From positions 248,001-312,000 of the forward strand of contig NZ_BAABRO010000001.1 in the NCBI RefSeq assembly GCF_039545035.1: 64,000 bases of DNA. The letters run 5' to 3'. A model generated the notes under the pieces. It was not told the origin of the DNA, made no database searches, and was given only the letters and a program-made list of their open reading frames with translations. Source of the stretch: Novipirellula caenicola. GTDB lineage: Bacteria; Planctomycetota; Planctomycetia; Pirellulales; Pirellulaceae. The stretch's first letter is position 1. Each line of letters starts with the position of its first letter. Both the position numbers and the translations under genes were made by a program. Positions 7,214-16,372 of the stretch are shown here, piece by piece.

Positions 7214-8461
7214 TTACGCTTGTTGCAACACGGATACAGTTTGACGAGCCACAATGATCTCTTCGTTGGTGGGGATCACCCACAACTGCGTACGACTCGA
7301 TTCGGCATGGAACGTCGATTCCCCTTTCAGCGATTTGTTCGCGTCTGGGTCAACGACAATCCCTAACTCTTCGAGTCCTTCACACACACGGCCGCGAATC
7401 AGATCGTCGTTTTCGCCGATGCCGGCCGTGAACACGATCGCGTCGGCACCGCCGAGGGCCACGATCATGCCACCGAGATGCCGCCGAATTTCTTCGACAT
7501 ACACATCGAGCGCCAACTGCGAACCTGCGTCGCCATCGGCGGCCGCTTCTTCGACATCACGGATATCGCCACTGCGACCGCTCAGCCCCAACAAGCCTCC
7601 TTGGCTCGCCAAATGAGCAAGTGCCTCGTCGAGCGTCATTCCCGTCCGCTGCAAAATCAGTGGCAACGCAAACGGATCGAAGTCGCCGACGCGGTTGTTT
7701 TGCGGCAACCCCGTCTGAGGCGTCATCCCCATCGTCGTCATCACACTTTGTCGATTCCGGATCGCCGTGATCGAACTGCTGCCGCCCAAGTGACACGAGA
7801 TCACACGAGCGTCATCGCGACCGAGAAGCTCGGCACTTCGCGTAGCGATGTAGCGGTGGCTTGCACCATGGAATCCCCATTTGCGAATATGAAATTCGTT
7901 GGCCCAATCGCGAGGAATGGCGTATTCCTTGCGAGCCGCGGGGATCGTTTGGTGAAAGTCGGTTTCGAACGCTGCCACCAAAGGCAGATCCACAAACCGC
8001 TGCTGCATCGCCTTCATCGCGGCAATGTAGGGCGGGTTGTGCGCCGGTGCGGCTGCATTCATTTCGGCCATCGCATCAAGCACTTCCGCGTTCACACGGA
8101 AAACACCTGACATCCGGCCACCATGAACCGCCTTGAATCCAATCGCCGCCACCTCCGACGCATCCTTCAGCACACCATGCTCGGGATCCGTCAATTGAGC
8201 CAAACAAGCTTCGACAGCGACCCCGTGATCGGGCACCGACATCGTACGCTCGCCGGACCAATCGCCGATGGACACCGTACACTTGCTCTCGGTATCCCCA
8301 ATACGATCGACCGCACCACGCGCTAAACAACGCTCGTCGGACATATCGTACAAGCGATACTTGAAACTGGTCGAACCAAGGTTGGCTACGAGAACTAGCA
8401 CTGCAGGCTCTTCGTGGGTAGGAGACAAGGATTCCATTCGCTGCATCGATAGACCGCCCAT
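7214..8461 (-). CDS. Acetate-kinase-family acyl-phosphate kinase of the BMC locus
   Basis: 415 residues. The acetate kinase family (AckA) moves phosphate between acyl-phosphate and ADP; here the substrate is probably lactyl-phosphate from PduL, giving lactate and ATP. Signatures are the N-terminal phosphate-binding strand VLVANLGSTSFKYRLYD (usually NCGSSS), CHLGGSSSITAIRN in the middle and FTAGIGENDDLIR near the end. Internal ATGs at 8446 and 8437 are possible starts; none has a clear ribosome site, so about 30 N-terminal residues are uncertain. No encapsulation peptide is evident at either end, which would fit action outside the shell. Confidence 0.88.
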   Translation of the reverse strand: MGGLSMQRMESLSPTHEEPAVLVLVANLGSTSFKYRLYDMSDERCLARGAVDRIGDTESKCTVSIGDWSGERTMSVPDHGVAVEACLAQLTDPEHGVLKDASEVAAIGFKAVHGGRMSGVFRVNAEVLDAMAEMNAAAPAHNPPYIAAMKAMQQRFVDLPLVAAFETDFHQTIPAARKEYAIPRDWANEFHIRKWGFHGASHRYIATRSAELLGRDDARVISCHLGGSSSITAIRNRQSVMTTMGMTPQTGLPQNNRVGDFDPFALPLILQRTGMTLDEALAHLASQGGLLGLSGRSGDIRDVEEAAADGDAGSQLALDVYVEEIRRHLGGMIVALGGADAIVFTAGIGENDDLIRGRVCEGLEELGIVVDPDANKSLKGESTFHAESSRTQLWVIPTNEEIIVARQTVSVLQQA

Positions 8462-8496
8462 CGATGCGGATTCAAACTCGGGGCTTGAATCCGACT

Positions 8497-8766
8497 CTAC
8501 GACAAAAAAGCGGCGGACAAACCTTCGCTTGGTCGTGGGATGATGTGGCTGCCGACAAGTTCACCAACTTGGGCCGCAGCGTTTGCACCTGCTTCGACAG
8601 CAGCACGGACGCTGCCGACGTCACCGCTGACAACGGTCGTCACATAGGCACCGCCGATGTCGACTCGCTTGACAATCGCCACGTTTGCTGCCTTGGCCAT
8701 CGCGTCAGTTGCTTCGATCAGAGGCAACAAACCTTTAGTTTCAATCAAACCGATTGCATCGTTCAT
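8497..8766 (-). CDS. BMC-H hexameric shell protein
   Basis: 89 residues with one Pfam-type BMC domain. It begins MNDAIGLIETKGLLPLIEA, includes ISGDVGSV-type sequence (VVSGDVGSVRAAVEAG) and ends GSHIIPRPSEGL. The ETKG and IPRP motifs mark the hexamer-forming BMC-H family, which tiles the shell facets. It lies 36 bases upstream of the kinase gene and 92 bases downstream of the second BMC-H gene. No tandem-domain (BMC-T) shell protein is seen in this operon. Confidence 0.95.
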   Translation of the reverse strand: MNDAIGLIETKGLLPLIEATDAMAKAANVAIVKRVDIGGAYVTTVVSGDVGSVRAAVEAGANAAAQVGELVGSHIIPRPSEGLSAAFLS

Positions 8767-8858
8767 GTTCAGTATTTCTTAAATTTTTGGATTGGATTTT
8801 TAAAAGTGAGAGAGGACCGGCAGGGCGTGATCGCCCCTTTAACTGCGAAAAGCAGTGA

Positions 8859-9155
8859 CTACTTCTTCGCTGGTGCCGAAACTTTCAGGATCTTGCCCAA
8901 GTCGTCGTGAGGACGTGGAATCACTTGCACGCTGACAACTTCGCCAATACGACCGGCGGCTGCGGCTCCGGCGTCGGTGGCGGCTTTGACCGCAGCAACG
9001 TCACCGGTGACAAAGGCGCTGACCAAACCGCTGCCGACTTTGTCCCAGCCGAGGAACTGGACGTTGGCAGCCTTCATCATCGCGTCGCATGCTTCCATCA
9101 GGGCGATAAAGCCCTTGGTCTCGATCATGCCGAGCGCTTCACTAACTTTTGCCAT
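8859..9155 (-). CDS. BMC-H hexameric shell protein
   Basis: 98 residues, one BMC domain. It begins [19 protein letters not shown], has [19 protein letters not shown] and ends [16 protein letters not shown] plus a Lys-rich tail. It is probably the major facet protein, with the neighbouring 89-residue paralogue as second facet type. The two differ around the pore loop (LGWDKVGSG versus VKRVDIGGA), which could give different pore properties; that is inference. The gene sits between pduL and the second BMC-H gene. Confidence 0.95.
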   Translation of the reverse strand: MAKVSEALGMIETKGFIALMEACDAMMKAANVQFLGWDKVGSGLVSAFVTGDVAAVKAATDAGAAAAGRIGEVVSVQVIPRPHDDLGKILKVSAPAKK

Positions 9156-9311
9156 AGGAGTATTACCTTAGGAGGAGAGGGAACTAACTGAATGGATAGG
9201 GAAGTTGTGTGTGCCGTGGCGAAAGTCGCCAAGACATTGGAGAGCCGTTCGGGGGCGATGAAACTCTTGGCAAGTTTTCGTTACCCCAAAAAGGCGTGTC
9301 TCACTTGGTGA

Positions 9312-10055
9312 TTAGTGGTTCTTGCAGGCACAATCGTCTTTGCGAAGCAACACTTCGCTGGCCGCATCGAGATTGCACGCGTTGCCTTCGTCGGTATCGA
9401 TGTGGACTTCGAGCTTCGCCGCTTTGTCGGCTCGCACCAACACATCTTCGAACACGACGCTGCAATCGGGGCTCTTGATTTTCAACTGCATCATGTCGCC
9501 GTTTTTGACGCCGTAATAATCGGCATCCGCAAAGTTCATGTGAACGTGTCGCGCCGCGCGAATGACGCCTTGATCCAACTTGACTGTGCCCGCAGGCCCG
9601 ACCAAAACGCAGCCTGGCGTGCCATCAATCTTGCCGCTGTGGCGAACCGGCGCGTCGATCCCGAGCGAGATCGAATCGGTCAACGCTAACTCGACTTGGC
9701 TAAACGGACGCGTCGGTCCGAGCACACGCACGTTGGGCAGCATCCGGCGTCGAGGCCCTACGACCATCACGGTTTGCTTGGCCGCGTAAAAGCCGTCTTG
9801 GTACAAGTCCTTGCCGGGCTCGAGCACGCTGCCCGCACCAAACAAGATTTCCACGTGTTCGTCGGTCAAATGAACGTGCCGGGCCGAAATGCTGACTCGC
9901 AAGTTCGGTTTGCCGTCGACCCAACCCGGCGGCGTTTGTGCCATCGCACTCGCAACCCCATTGGATGACTGGCTTGCGGCGGCACCGCCCATCGACGCCA
10001 TCACGGCGCTGCGGACAAGGTGCTCAATCCGATTACGATCGATTGTTTGCGTCAT
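9312..10055 (-). CDS. pduL: Phosphate acyltransferase PduL, BMC cargo
   Basis: 247 residues. PduL swaps CoA for phosphate on acyl-CoA, recycling CoA inside the shell; here lactyl-CoA would become lactyl-phosphate. The two metal-binding His clusters are visible in [19 protein letters not shown] and [18 protein letters not shown]. Residues 5-20 ([18 protein letters not shown]) form an amphipathic helix followed by an Ala/Ser/Gln/Pro linker, the usual N-terminal encapsulation peptide of PduL. Its ATG overlaps the stop of the DeoR gene (ATGA), so translation of the two is probably coupled. Confidence 0.94.
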   Translation of the reverse strand: MTQTIDRNRIEHLVRSAVMASMGGAAASQSSNGVASAMAQTPPGWVDGKPNLRVSISARHVHLTDEHVEILFGAGSVLEPGKDLYQDGFYAAKQTVMVVGPRRRMLPNVRVLGPTRPFSQVELALTDSISLGIDAPVRHSGKIDGTPGCVLVGPAGTVKLDQGVIRAARHVHMNFADADYYGVKNGDMMQLKIKSPDCSVVFEDVLVRADKAAKLEVHIDTDEGNACNLDAASEVLLRKDDCACKNH

Positions 10056-10924
10056 TGCTGCTTTTTCACTTTCGCTTTTGTTTCCGCGTCCTGTTTGCCC
10101 TGGTCGCCGCTAGCGGTGCTATTCACCCCGGCTCGCGCTGCTGCCAATTCGTTTTGTCCCGACGGATTTGCCAAGACTAGTCCGACCCCGGCCGTTTCCA
10201 AGCGTTCTTTCCACTCAGAATCGATCCCTGAATCGGTCACCACGGCGTTCACTTCATCTAACCCACATAATCGGCTCAGACTCACCTTGCCAAACTTGCT
10301 GCTATCAGTCACGACAATCGATTGGTCCGCCGCAGCGATCATCGCTTTCTCGCTTTCCACCAACATCATGTCGCTGTTGAAGTAGCCTCGTTCGTTGATC
10401 CCCGCAACCGACAAAAATGCCTTTCCCACGTTCAACGTGTGAAGCATCGAATCCGCCATCGGGCCAATCGCGACTGCCGTTCGTCCCCGAACACAGCCCC
10501 CGATCATGATCAAGTCAATTGATTCACTCGAGGAAAGCAAATGAGCCACCGGCAAGCTGTTGGTCACCACCTGCAGCGGCCGTTTGACGAGATGCCTTGC
10601 CAATTCGTAAGTCGTACTTCCTCCGTCGAGCAAAATCGTGTCGTGATCGTCGACCAACTCTGCAGCCACCACGCCAATGGCACTTTTGGCTGGCCACATC
10701 GTGTCTCGACGATTGCCAAACACACGTATCGTTGCGGTTTTGCCCGTCCAGAACACACCACCGTGCGTCCGTCGGGCATCGCCTGCTTTCTCTAACTCTT
10801 CTAAATCGCGGCGAATTGTCGACTCGCTGACATTCAACGTCTCGGCCAGTTCTCCTAAAGCCGCAAAACCACGGGTCTGGATTAACTCGCGAAGCCGGTC
10901 TCGTCGTGATTTCGTGGTCACCAT
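10052..10924 (-). CDS. DeoR-family transcriptional regulator of the BMC operon
   Basis: 290 residues. The N-terminal DeoR winged helix reads [20 protein letters not shown] then [18 protein letters not shown], the family signature. The C-terminal sensor domain has the sugar-phosphate-isomerase-like fold pattern ([31 protein letters not shown]). DeoR proteins usually repress sugar catabolic operons and respond to a phosphorylated sugar, here plausibly fuculose- or rhamnulose-1-phosphate. It is the first gene of the minus-strand operon and overlaps pduL by 4 bases, so it probably autoregulates the whole BMC operon from a promoter in 10925-11050. A Lys/Gln/Ala-rich tail of about 30 residues follows the domain. 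Confidence 0.93.
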   Translation of the reverse strand: MVTTKSRRDRLRELIQTRGFAALGELAETLNVSESTIRRDLEELEKAGDARRTHGGVFWTGKTATIRVFGNRRDTMWPAKSAIGVVAAELVDDHDTILLDGGSTTYELARHLVKRPLQVVTNSLPVAHLLSSSESIDLIMIGGCVRGRTAVAIGPMADSMLHTLNVGKAFLSVAGINERGYFNSDMMLVESEKAMIAAADQSIVVTDSSKFGKVSLSRLCGLDEVNAVVTDSGIDSEWKERLETAGVGLVLANPSGQNELAAARAGVNSTASGDQGKQDAETKAKVKKQQ

Positions 10925-11334
10925 GGCCTCCTTACCGCGAAGTCTTCCTAAGCCGCGTATTTTACTATGAGTGATAGTTTCCTCTCATTTTTGCCGGAAA
11001 TCAATCACCTATATCGCGTTACGGGAAGTTTCTTGCAAACTATTTGGAAGTTTTTAGCATTTTGGCGGAATTCGGGGATCGCCGGCACAACCTAAATTGA
11101 GTGGCGAAGGGCGGAGAATCGGCCGACAACGGCAGTGGCAAAGAATCCCAGCCAACCAGGGTGGAAACTCAGCCAGCCTCGATCCCTCGCCCGCTGCAAA
11201 GCCGGCGTGAATCGGGTATTTTCGTTGACTGGCTGGCGATTTTTCCGCCGCCAAAATTCAGTCCCCTTCCAAACACGCGACGATCGCAAAGCGATCCGCG
11301 TCGCGACCCGCCCCACGTGAAACGACGAGACAAC
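10925..11334. other. Divergent intergenic region, likely BMC operon promoter
   Basis: No gene is supported here. The stretch separates the DeoR-led BMC operon (minus) from the SDR gene (plus). An AT-rich part at about 10960-11060 (TTTTACTATGAGTGATAG and TTGGAAGTTTTTAGCATTTTGG) is the likely place of the BMC promoter and DeoR operator, but no specific operator repeat was identified. The segment just upstream of the SDR gene lacks a strong ribosome site. Confidence 0.35.
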
Positions 11335-12129
11335 ATGAGCAATCTGAAAGGCAAACGTGCCGTCATCAGCGGCGCATCCCGCGGAATCGGTCGCGGAATT
11401 GCGATCCAATTGGCCAAAGCGGGCGCCGACGTGGTGATCAATTATCGCAGCCACGAAGGCGAAGCCGACGAGGTGGTTGCGGCGTGCGAAGCCCACGGGG
11501 TGCGAGCGTTCAAAGTTGCAGCCGACTTGGCCGATCAACAGCAAACCGAAGCCCTGGTGGACCAAGCCGACGAACTGCTAGGTGGTTTGGATATCGTCGT
11601 CAGCAATGCCGCTTATAGCGATCGCCACACCATGCTGGATTCAGACCTGGAAGAATTCCGCAAGACGATTGATATTAGCATGTGGGGTGCGTTCTACCTG
11701 ATTCGCCGGGGCGCGCGGAAACTGGTCGATGCCGGCAACGGTGGCAATCTGGTTGTGATCAGCAGCCCTCACGCGCACATCGCGATGCCCGGTGCAATGG
11801 CTTACAACATGGCCAAAGCAGCCAATGACCAAATGGCGCGCACGGCCGCTTGCGAGCTGGCCCAGTACGGTATCCGCTGCAACATCATTCACCCGGGATG
11901 GACCAATACCCCCGGCGAACGAAAGTTCTTTAGCGAAGAAACGCTCGAGAAAAAGGGCAGCGAATTGCCGCTTGGCCGCCTCGGCGAACCCGAAGAGATT
12001 GGTCGTGGCGTCGTGTTCCTGTGCGACCCGGAAAGCCGCTACATCACTGGCAGCACGATCACGATCGATGGCGGTATCCAACTACCGTTCAAAGAGATGT
12101 ACCGCGTGGAAGAAGCCAACGCTAGATAG
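11335..12129 (+). CDS. Short-chain dehydrogenase/reductase (SDR)
   Basis: 264 residues when started at MSNLKGKRAVISGASRG; the open frame extends upstream, but only from here does it look like an SDR. The cofactor motif is GASRGIGRG, the catalytic Tyr and Lys are in MAYNMAKAANDQMA and the Ser in VVISSPHAH. The C-terminus carries the family's ITGSTITIDGG. The family oxidises or reduces sugars, polyols and ketones with NAD(P). Being divergent from the BMC operon it could act on the same sugars (for example L-fucose oxidation), but this is inference from position only. Confidence 0.9.
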   Translation: MSNLKGKRAVISGASRGIGRGIAIQLAKAGADVVINYRSHEGEADEVVAACEAHGVRAFKVAADLADQQQTEALVDQADELLGGLDIVVSNAAYSDRHTMLDSDLEEFRKTIDISMWGAFYLIRRGARKLVDAGNGGNLVVISSPHAHIAMPGAMAYNMAKAANDQMARTAACELAQYGIRCNIIHPGWTNTPGERKFFSEETLEKKGSELPLGRLGEPEEIGRGVVFLCDPESRYITGSTITIDGGIQLPFKEMYRVEEANAR

Positions 12130-12463
12130 AGTGGTGTACAGGAGAGGCTTCGAGCCAGCTCGAACCGCATGCCGACACAAACGCCAGCACCGGAGCGTCA
12201 ACTGGGACGACATCCTAAGACGAGGCGGCGGAGCGTGCCGCCCGGTCGAATTCCGAACGTTTTCCTTGCTAAAACTGAAAGACTTGCGTCGCCAGCGTTA
12301 TCGAAAGCAAATGGCCGTGAACCAGTACACACCGGGCAACCCACGTGCCGCCGGCCACTCACCCGCAAGCGGCTGATCAGATCAACAAATCGCCCGCGAG
12401 TTCCGCTACGGTGAATTTGACGCCGATGACCGACGCCAATTCAGTCGCTGCAGCACCCAAAAC
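12130..12463. other. Intergenic region, no gene seen
   Basis: Between the convergent SDR and GNAT genes. Short open frames cross it, but none has a start with ribosome site or protein-like composition. No strong terminator hairpin was found by eye. Confidence 0.4.
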
Positions 12464-12979
12464 TTAGCCAGCCATTCGCGTGATGCGATTGTGCGGCTGA
12501 GCAAGCTCTTCGACCGAAGCTTGATAGCGATACTGCATCAAGTAGGCATCTTCGACTGTGTCTTCGTAGAAGTCACGCAGCACCGAGATTGCCTTGAATC
12601 CGACTGACTTGAAGAACAACTGTGCTTCGAGATTCGTTTCGCGAACTTCCAACATGATGCGATTGCGGCGTTCGTGCGACAACTTGCCCAGCAACTTGCT
12701 CAGCATCGCGTGACCAACGCCTTTACGACGGGCGTCGGGATGCACCGAAAAGTTCAGCACGTGCAATCGGTTCTTGTGCAGTTCATAGATCATGAACCCA
12801 ACCACTTGATCGTCCACTTCGGCGACCATACCGATGCAATTGCGTTGACGAAGGCAGCGAATGAAGTCTTCTTCGGTCCAAGCGAACTCAAAGCTCTTAT
12901 TCTCAATGCCCAAGACCGCCGGCATATCGCGGCGAATCATCCAACGAATGTGAGTGTTTACAGCCTGCTTGGTATCCAT
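12464..12979 (-). CDS. GNAT-family N-acetyltransferase (RimI-like)
   Basis: 171 residues starting at MDTKQAVNTHIRWMIRRDMP. This ATG is chosen because GGAAAGGAG lies about 6 bases upstream; the longer frame has unlikely sequence. The acetyl-CoA-binding motif A is VHPDARRKGVGHAMLSKLL, with motif B LEVRETNLEAQLFFKSVGF, as in RimI, which acetylates the N-terminus of ribosomal protein S18. FEFAWTEEDFIRCLRQ near the N-terminus also matches RimI-type proteins. The true substrate may be another protein N-terminus. Confidence 0.9.
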   Translation of the reverse strand: MDTKQAVNTHIRWMIRRDMPAVLGIENKSFEFAWTEEDFIRCLRQRNCIGMVAEVDDQVVGFMIYELHKNRLHVLNFSVHPDARRKGVGHAMLSKLLGKLSHERRNRIMLEVRETNLEAQLFFKSVGFKAISVLRDFYEDTVEDAYLMQYRYQASVEELAQPHNRITRMAG

Positions 12980-13252
12980 GCTGGACTCCTTTCCACCTGA
13001 ATGAACCAAATGACCCCAGGGGTGGCTTGCCCTCATGGCGTCCCCAAGGTGCGAAATAAGTGTCGTCACCAACGACAAGCGAAGATTAGCAGATGCCTGA
13101 AATTGGACCAATAACAGAATGCGAGGTGTCCGGGAATTTCTTAAAAAGGTTTCACCCCACCGCGGATTTCACCCGAATTTCACGTAAAAACCGCGATTCC
13201 TTTCGCTCGCCAAGCCGCCAAGGGTCATCGCCAGAAGCCACTAAAACCATCG

Positions 13253-14419
13253 CTAGGCGATCGCTTGAGCCAAATCGTTTCGCAAATCGTCAAACGCTTC
13301 GAGCCCGACGGATAACCGGATCAACCCATCGGTGATGCCGAATTTTTCGCGATCCGCCGCATCGTAACTGGCGTGCGACATGGTCGCCGGCTGCTCGATC
13401 AACGATTCGACCGCCCCCAGGCTGACGGCAAGATGGAACAATTGGGTGGACTCGCAAACCTTGGCCGTTTCCTTGATATCAGCATCCAATTCAAAGGTCA
13501 CCATCGCCCCAAACCCGCCATTTAGCGTCTTGGCGGCGAGCGAATGCTGAGGATGCGAGGCAAGCCCAGGATAGAGCACCGATTTGACTCGCGGGTGCGA
13601 CTCGAGCCACTGAGACAGCCGAAGTGCAGTCGCGGATTGCTCGCGGACTCGCAGATCAAGCGTCTTCAACCCTCGAGACGTCAAGAAGCAACTCAGCGGA
13701 TCCAACACGGCTCCGGTTGCGTTTTGAATGTAATACAGTTGGTCATACAGCGATTTGTCGCTGACCGCCAAGGTTCCGCCCAAACAATCGCTATGTCCCC
13801 CCAAGTATTTGGTGGCCGAATGCATGACGATGTCGATGCCACTTTCAAGCGGGCGGATCAGCGCCGGAGTGCCAAATGTGTTGTCGACGCCGATCAAGCA
13901 ATTTTTTGCTTTGGCCACTTCGGCGAGCTTGCGGAGGTCGGGAATCGACAACCGCGGGTTACCGATCGTTTCCGCCCACACCAATTTGGTTTTCTCGGTG
14001 ATTGCCGACTCGACTGCCGAAACATCGGTCATGTCGACCAACGTGACCTCGATCCCGGCACGGTCACAGATTTTGTGCAGCAAGCGATAGGCACCGCCGT
14101 ACAAATCACAGCCGGCGACCACATGGTCCCCGCTGCGCATCAGCATGGTGACGCAGTGAATGGCTGCCATGCCAGAGGAAAACGCGAGCGCCCCACAGCC
14201 GCCTTCGAGCGACGCAAGCGTCGTTTCCAGATTGCGACGTGTTGGGTTTCCGCTGCGAGAGTAATCGAATTCACCCCACTCGCCTGCCCCCGGCTGCCGA
14301 AACGTGCTGGCCAGATGAATCGGAGGAACGACCGCCCCGGTTGCGGGGTCGACTTCGTTGCCGACGTGAATTGCACGGGTGCGGAAGTCTGCTTTGTTTA
14401 GGTCGTCAGAGTGAGTCAT
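13253..14419 (-). CDS. Cys/Met-metabolism PLP enzyme (cystathionine gamma-synthase/lyase family)
   Basis: 388 residues, full length for the gamma-family of PLP enzymes. The PLP Lys is in MHSATKYLGGHSDCLGG; GCGALAFSSGMAAIHC and YSRSGNPTRRNLE are further family signatures, and the C-terminus ends with SVGLEAFDDLRNDLAQAI. The family includes cystathionine gamma-synthase, gamma-lyase and O-acetylhomoserine sulfhydrylase. These cannot be told apart reliably by eye; cystathionine gamma-lyase or synthase is most likely. A second family member follows upstream on the same strand (14617-15960). Confidence 0.9.
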   Translation of the reverse strand: MTHSDDLNKADFRTRAIHVGNEVDPATGAVVPPIHLASTFRQPGAGEWGEFDYSRSGNPTRRNLETTLASLEGGCGALAFSSGMAAIHCVTMLMRSGDHVVAGCDLYGGAYRLLHKICDRAGIEVTLVDMTDVSAVESAITEKTKLVWAETIGNPRLSIPDLRKLAEVAKAKNCLIGVDNTFGTPALIRPLESGIDIVMHSATKYLGGHSDCLGGTLAVSDKSLYDQLYYIQNATGAVLDPLSCFLTSRGLKTLDLRVREQSATALRLSQWLESHPRVKSVLYPGLASHPQHSLAAKTLNGGFGAMVTFELDADIKETAKVCESTQLFHLAVSLGAVESLIEQPATMSHASYDAADREKFGITDGLIRLSVGLEAFDDLRNDLAQAIA

Positions 14420-14439
14420 GATGCCATGTCTGATTCAGC

Positions 14440-14612
14440 GTAGCGAAAGTCGCCAAGACTTTCGGAGAGAGAGTCGCCTTTTGCTCCGCAAAAGCAGCGA
14501 GTCTCGCGACCGAAATGGCGGGGTACGAAATGGCGGGTTAGCGATAACAGCCTAGAAGCTTATCCCACGTTTCCCCCGCTCAGGATGACAGGCTGGAAGC
14601 CTATCCCACATT
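14440..14612. repeat. REP-like palindromes between the two PLP genes
   Basis: The 197-base gap between the two PLP genes holds one copy of the TAGCGAAAGTCGCCAAGACTTTCGG-type palindrome at about 14440-14464. It also holds two copies of the ACAGGCTGGAAGCCTATCCCAC family: a decayed one at about 14546-14568 and a perfect one at about 14587-14610. Both families recur elsewhere in the window (5253-5384, 62414-62481, 62793-62871, 63894-63919). Confidence 0.8.
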
Positions 14613-14616
14613 GGGC

Positions 14617-15960
14617 TTACGCCTCGAGCGCCTGTGCCAAGTCGGCAATCAGGTCTTCGGTATCTTCGATCCCGCACGACATGCGGATCATGTTATCGGC
14701 GATACCGAATCGGACTCGATCTTCGGGAGTACAGTGATAGTAGCTCATCACCAACGGCTGCTCGATCAACGATTCGACTCCACCCAAACTGGCGGCAATT
14801 CGTGGGATCTTCGCTGCATCAACGATTCGCGAGGTCTCTTCCCAATCCGCGTCTTTGACCGTGAACGTAATCAAACCGCCATAGCCACGCATCTGTGCGA
14901 CAGCCGATTCGTAGGACGGATGCGATTTCAGACCGGGGTAATAGACGCGTTCCACTCGAGGATGTGCGTCCAAGAACTCGGCGATCGCCAATCCGTTCTC
15001 GTTGTGCCGCTGCATCCGCAACGCAAACGTTTTCAAGCCACGCTCGAGCAAGTACAGGTTGTGCGGCGAATTGACACCGCCCAAAACACCACGCAGCGAC
15101 CGCACCGATTCCAATTGCTCGCGTCGACCGCAGATCACGCCAGCCAATAAGTCATTATGGCCGCCGAGATACTTGGTCGCCGAGTGCAACACATAATCGA
15201 CGCCGTAAGCGATCGGCTTGATGTTGAACGGGGTCGCCAAAGTCGCATCGATCAGCGTTTCGACTTCGTTGGACTTTCCAACCGCCGCAAACTTTTCCAA
15301 ATCGATCGTCGTGAGGTGCGGGTTCGTCGGCGACTCGCTGACCAACATCTTGGTCCGTGGCGTGATCGCGGCTTCGAGTGCCTCGAAATTGCCTGTCGGA
15401 ACCTGGTGAGTCACGACGCCAAATCTTGACAAATGTTTTGCACAAAATTCGCGGCTGCGATGATAACATTGGTCAAAGAAAACGATTTCATCGCCGCTGC
15501 TCAGCTTGGCCATCAACAGCCCAACAATCGCGGCCATCCCCGAGCTGTACAGGATCGCCTCTTCGGCCCCCTCGAGTGCCGCCAACTTGGCTTCGACACT
15601 TTTTTCGTTGGGATTGCCATAGCGGCCGTACTCTTCGCGGTCTTCTTCGCCATTGACGAAACGCAACAGCGACGCGGTCGAATCAAAGGTAAATGTCGAC
15701 GCCGCGTAGATGGGTGCGGTGATCGAACCTTCGGCTTTTTGCCGCTGTTCACCACTATGCACACACTGGGTCGAGGCCCCAAGCGATTGCTCGTTCGCAA
15801 GCCCGCGAGGTGACGCCTTTACAGAGGAAGATTTGGATGCGGTTGGGGCAGAGGTTTCCGCTGCGCAATCCGTTTCCGAAGTTGTGTCCGCTGAAAGCAC
15901 GGAATCACCGGTGCGACCCAATTTGGTCGCGTCTGAATCAATTGTCATATTCTTTGTCAT
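14617..15960 (-). CDS. Cys/Met-metabolism PLP enzyme with Ser/Thr-rich N-terminal extension
   Basis: 447 residues. The PLP Lys is in LHSATKYLGGHNDLLAGVI; RYGNPNEKSVEAKLAALEG and ILYSSGMAAIVGLLMAKL match the cystathionine gamma-synthase family. The conserved domain begins at about residue 65 (ASTQCVHSGEQRQ). The first 60 residues are rich in Ser, Thr and Ala (ETSAPTASKSSSVKASP) and look disordered; the real start may be further in, but no better ATG with a ribosome site was seen. Together with the neighbouring paralogue it suggests a two-step transsulfuration route, one enzyme making and the other splitting cystathionine. Confidence 0.88.
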   Translation of the reverse strand: MTKNMTIDSDATKLGRTGDSVLSADTTSETDCAAETSAPTASKSSSVKASPRGLANEQSLGASTQCVHSGEQRQKAEGSITAPIYAASTFTFDSTASLLRFVNGEEDREEYGRYGNPNEKSVEAKLAALEGAEEAILYSSGMAAIVGLLMAKLSSGDEIVFFDQCYHRSREFCAKHLSRFGVVTHQVPTGNFEALEAAITPRTKMLVSESPTNPHLTTIDLEKFAAVGKSNEVETLIDATLATPFNIKPIAYGVDYVLHSATKYLGGHNDLLAGVICGRREQLESVRSLRGVLGGVNSPHNLYLLERGLKTFALRMQRHNENGLAIAEFLDAHPRVERVYYPGLKSHPSYESAVAQMRGYGGLITFTVKDADWEETSRIVDAAKIPRIAASLGGVESLIEQPLVMSYYHCTPEDRVRFGIADNMIRMSCGIEDTEDLIADLAQALEA

Positions 15961-16372
15961 GGCTCTTTAGCAGGTCAGGCTGCAAGCGGCCGCAAATCCC
16001 AATGTGACGAACCTCCGCCGAGGTCGCCCATTCACGTTAGAAATAGGCTATCCGCCCAAAGGCGACTCGACAAGGGTTTTCCCAAAATTCCATCAAAGCT
16101 GGTGCTGTGACTGATCGGCCGATTGTCAGGACCGCCAAAGTTTCACATTCGCCCCCCCTATGGAACCTGCTGATTGGGTTAGCCGTTTTGGCCAACGCTG
16201 TGAAGCGTTTATAGACGGTAAACTGCGGCATTCCGGTCTAGTAGCTACGCTCACCAGAGCGTGGATGGTTGCCGCACAAATAAGAATCACCACCTTCTGT
16301 CGAAGGTAGCCACAAAACAGCCTCCCCCCGGGCATGCTTGGCTTGACGTGCGCCGCGGATGACAATGGCGAT
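15961..16372. other. Divergent intergenic region, no gene seen
   Basis: The stretch separates the minus-strand PLP gene from the plus-strand PQQ-repeat gene and should carry both promoters. No repeat copy, RNA gene or plausible small gene was recognised. Confidence 0.4.

Noticed and set aside
11312-11326. CACGTGAAACG half parS before the SDR gene
   Set aside because: Only one arm is present, so ParB binding is unlikely.
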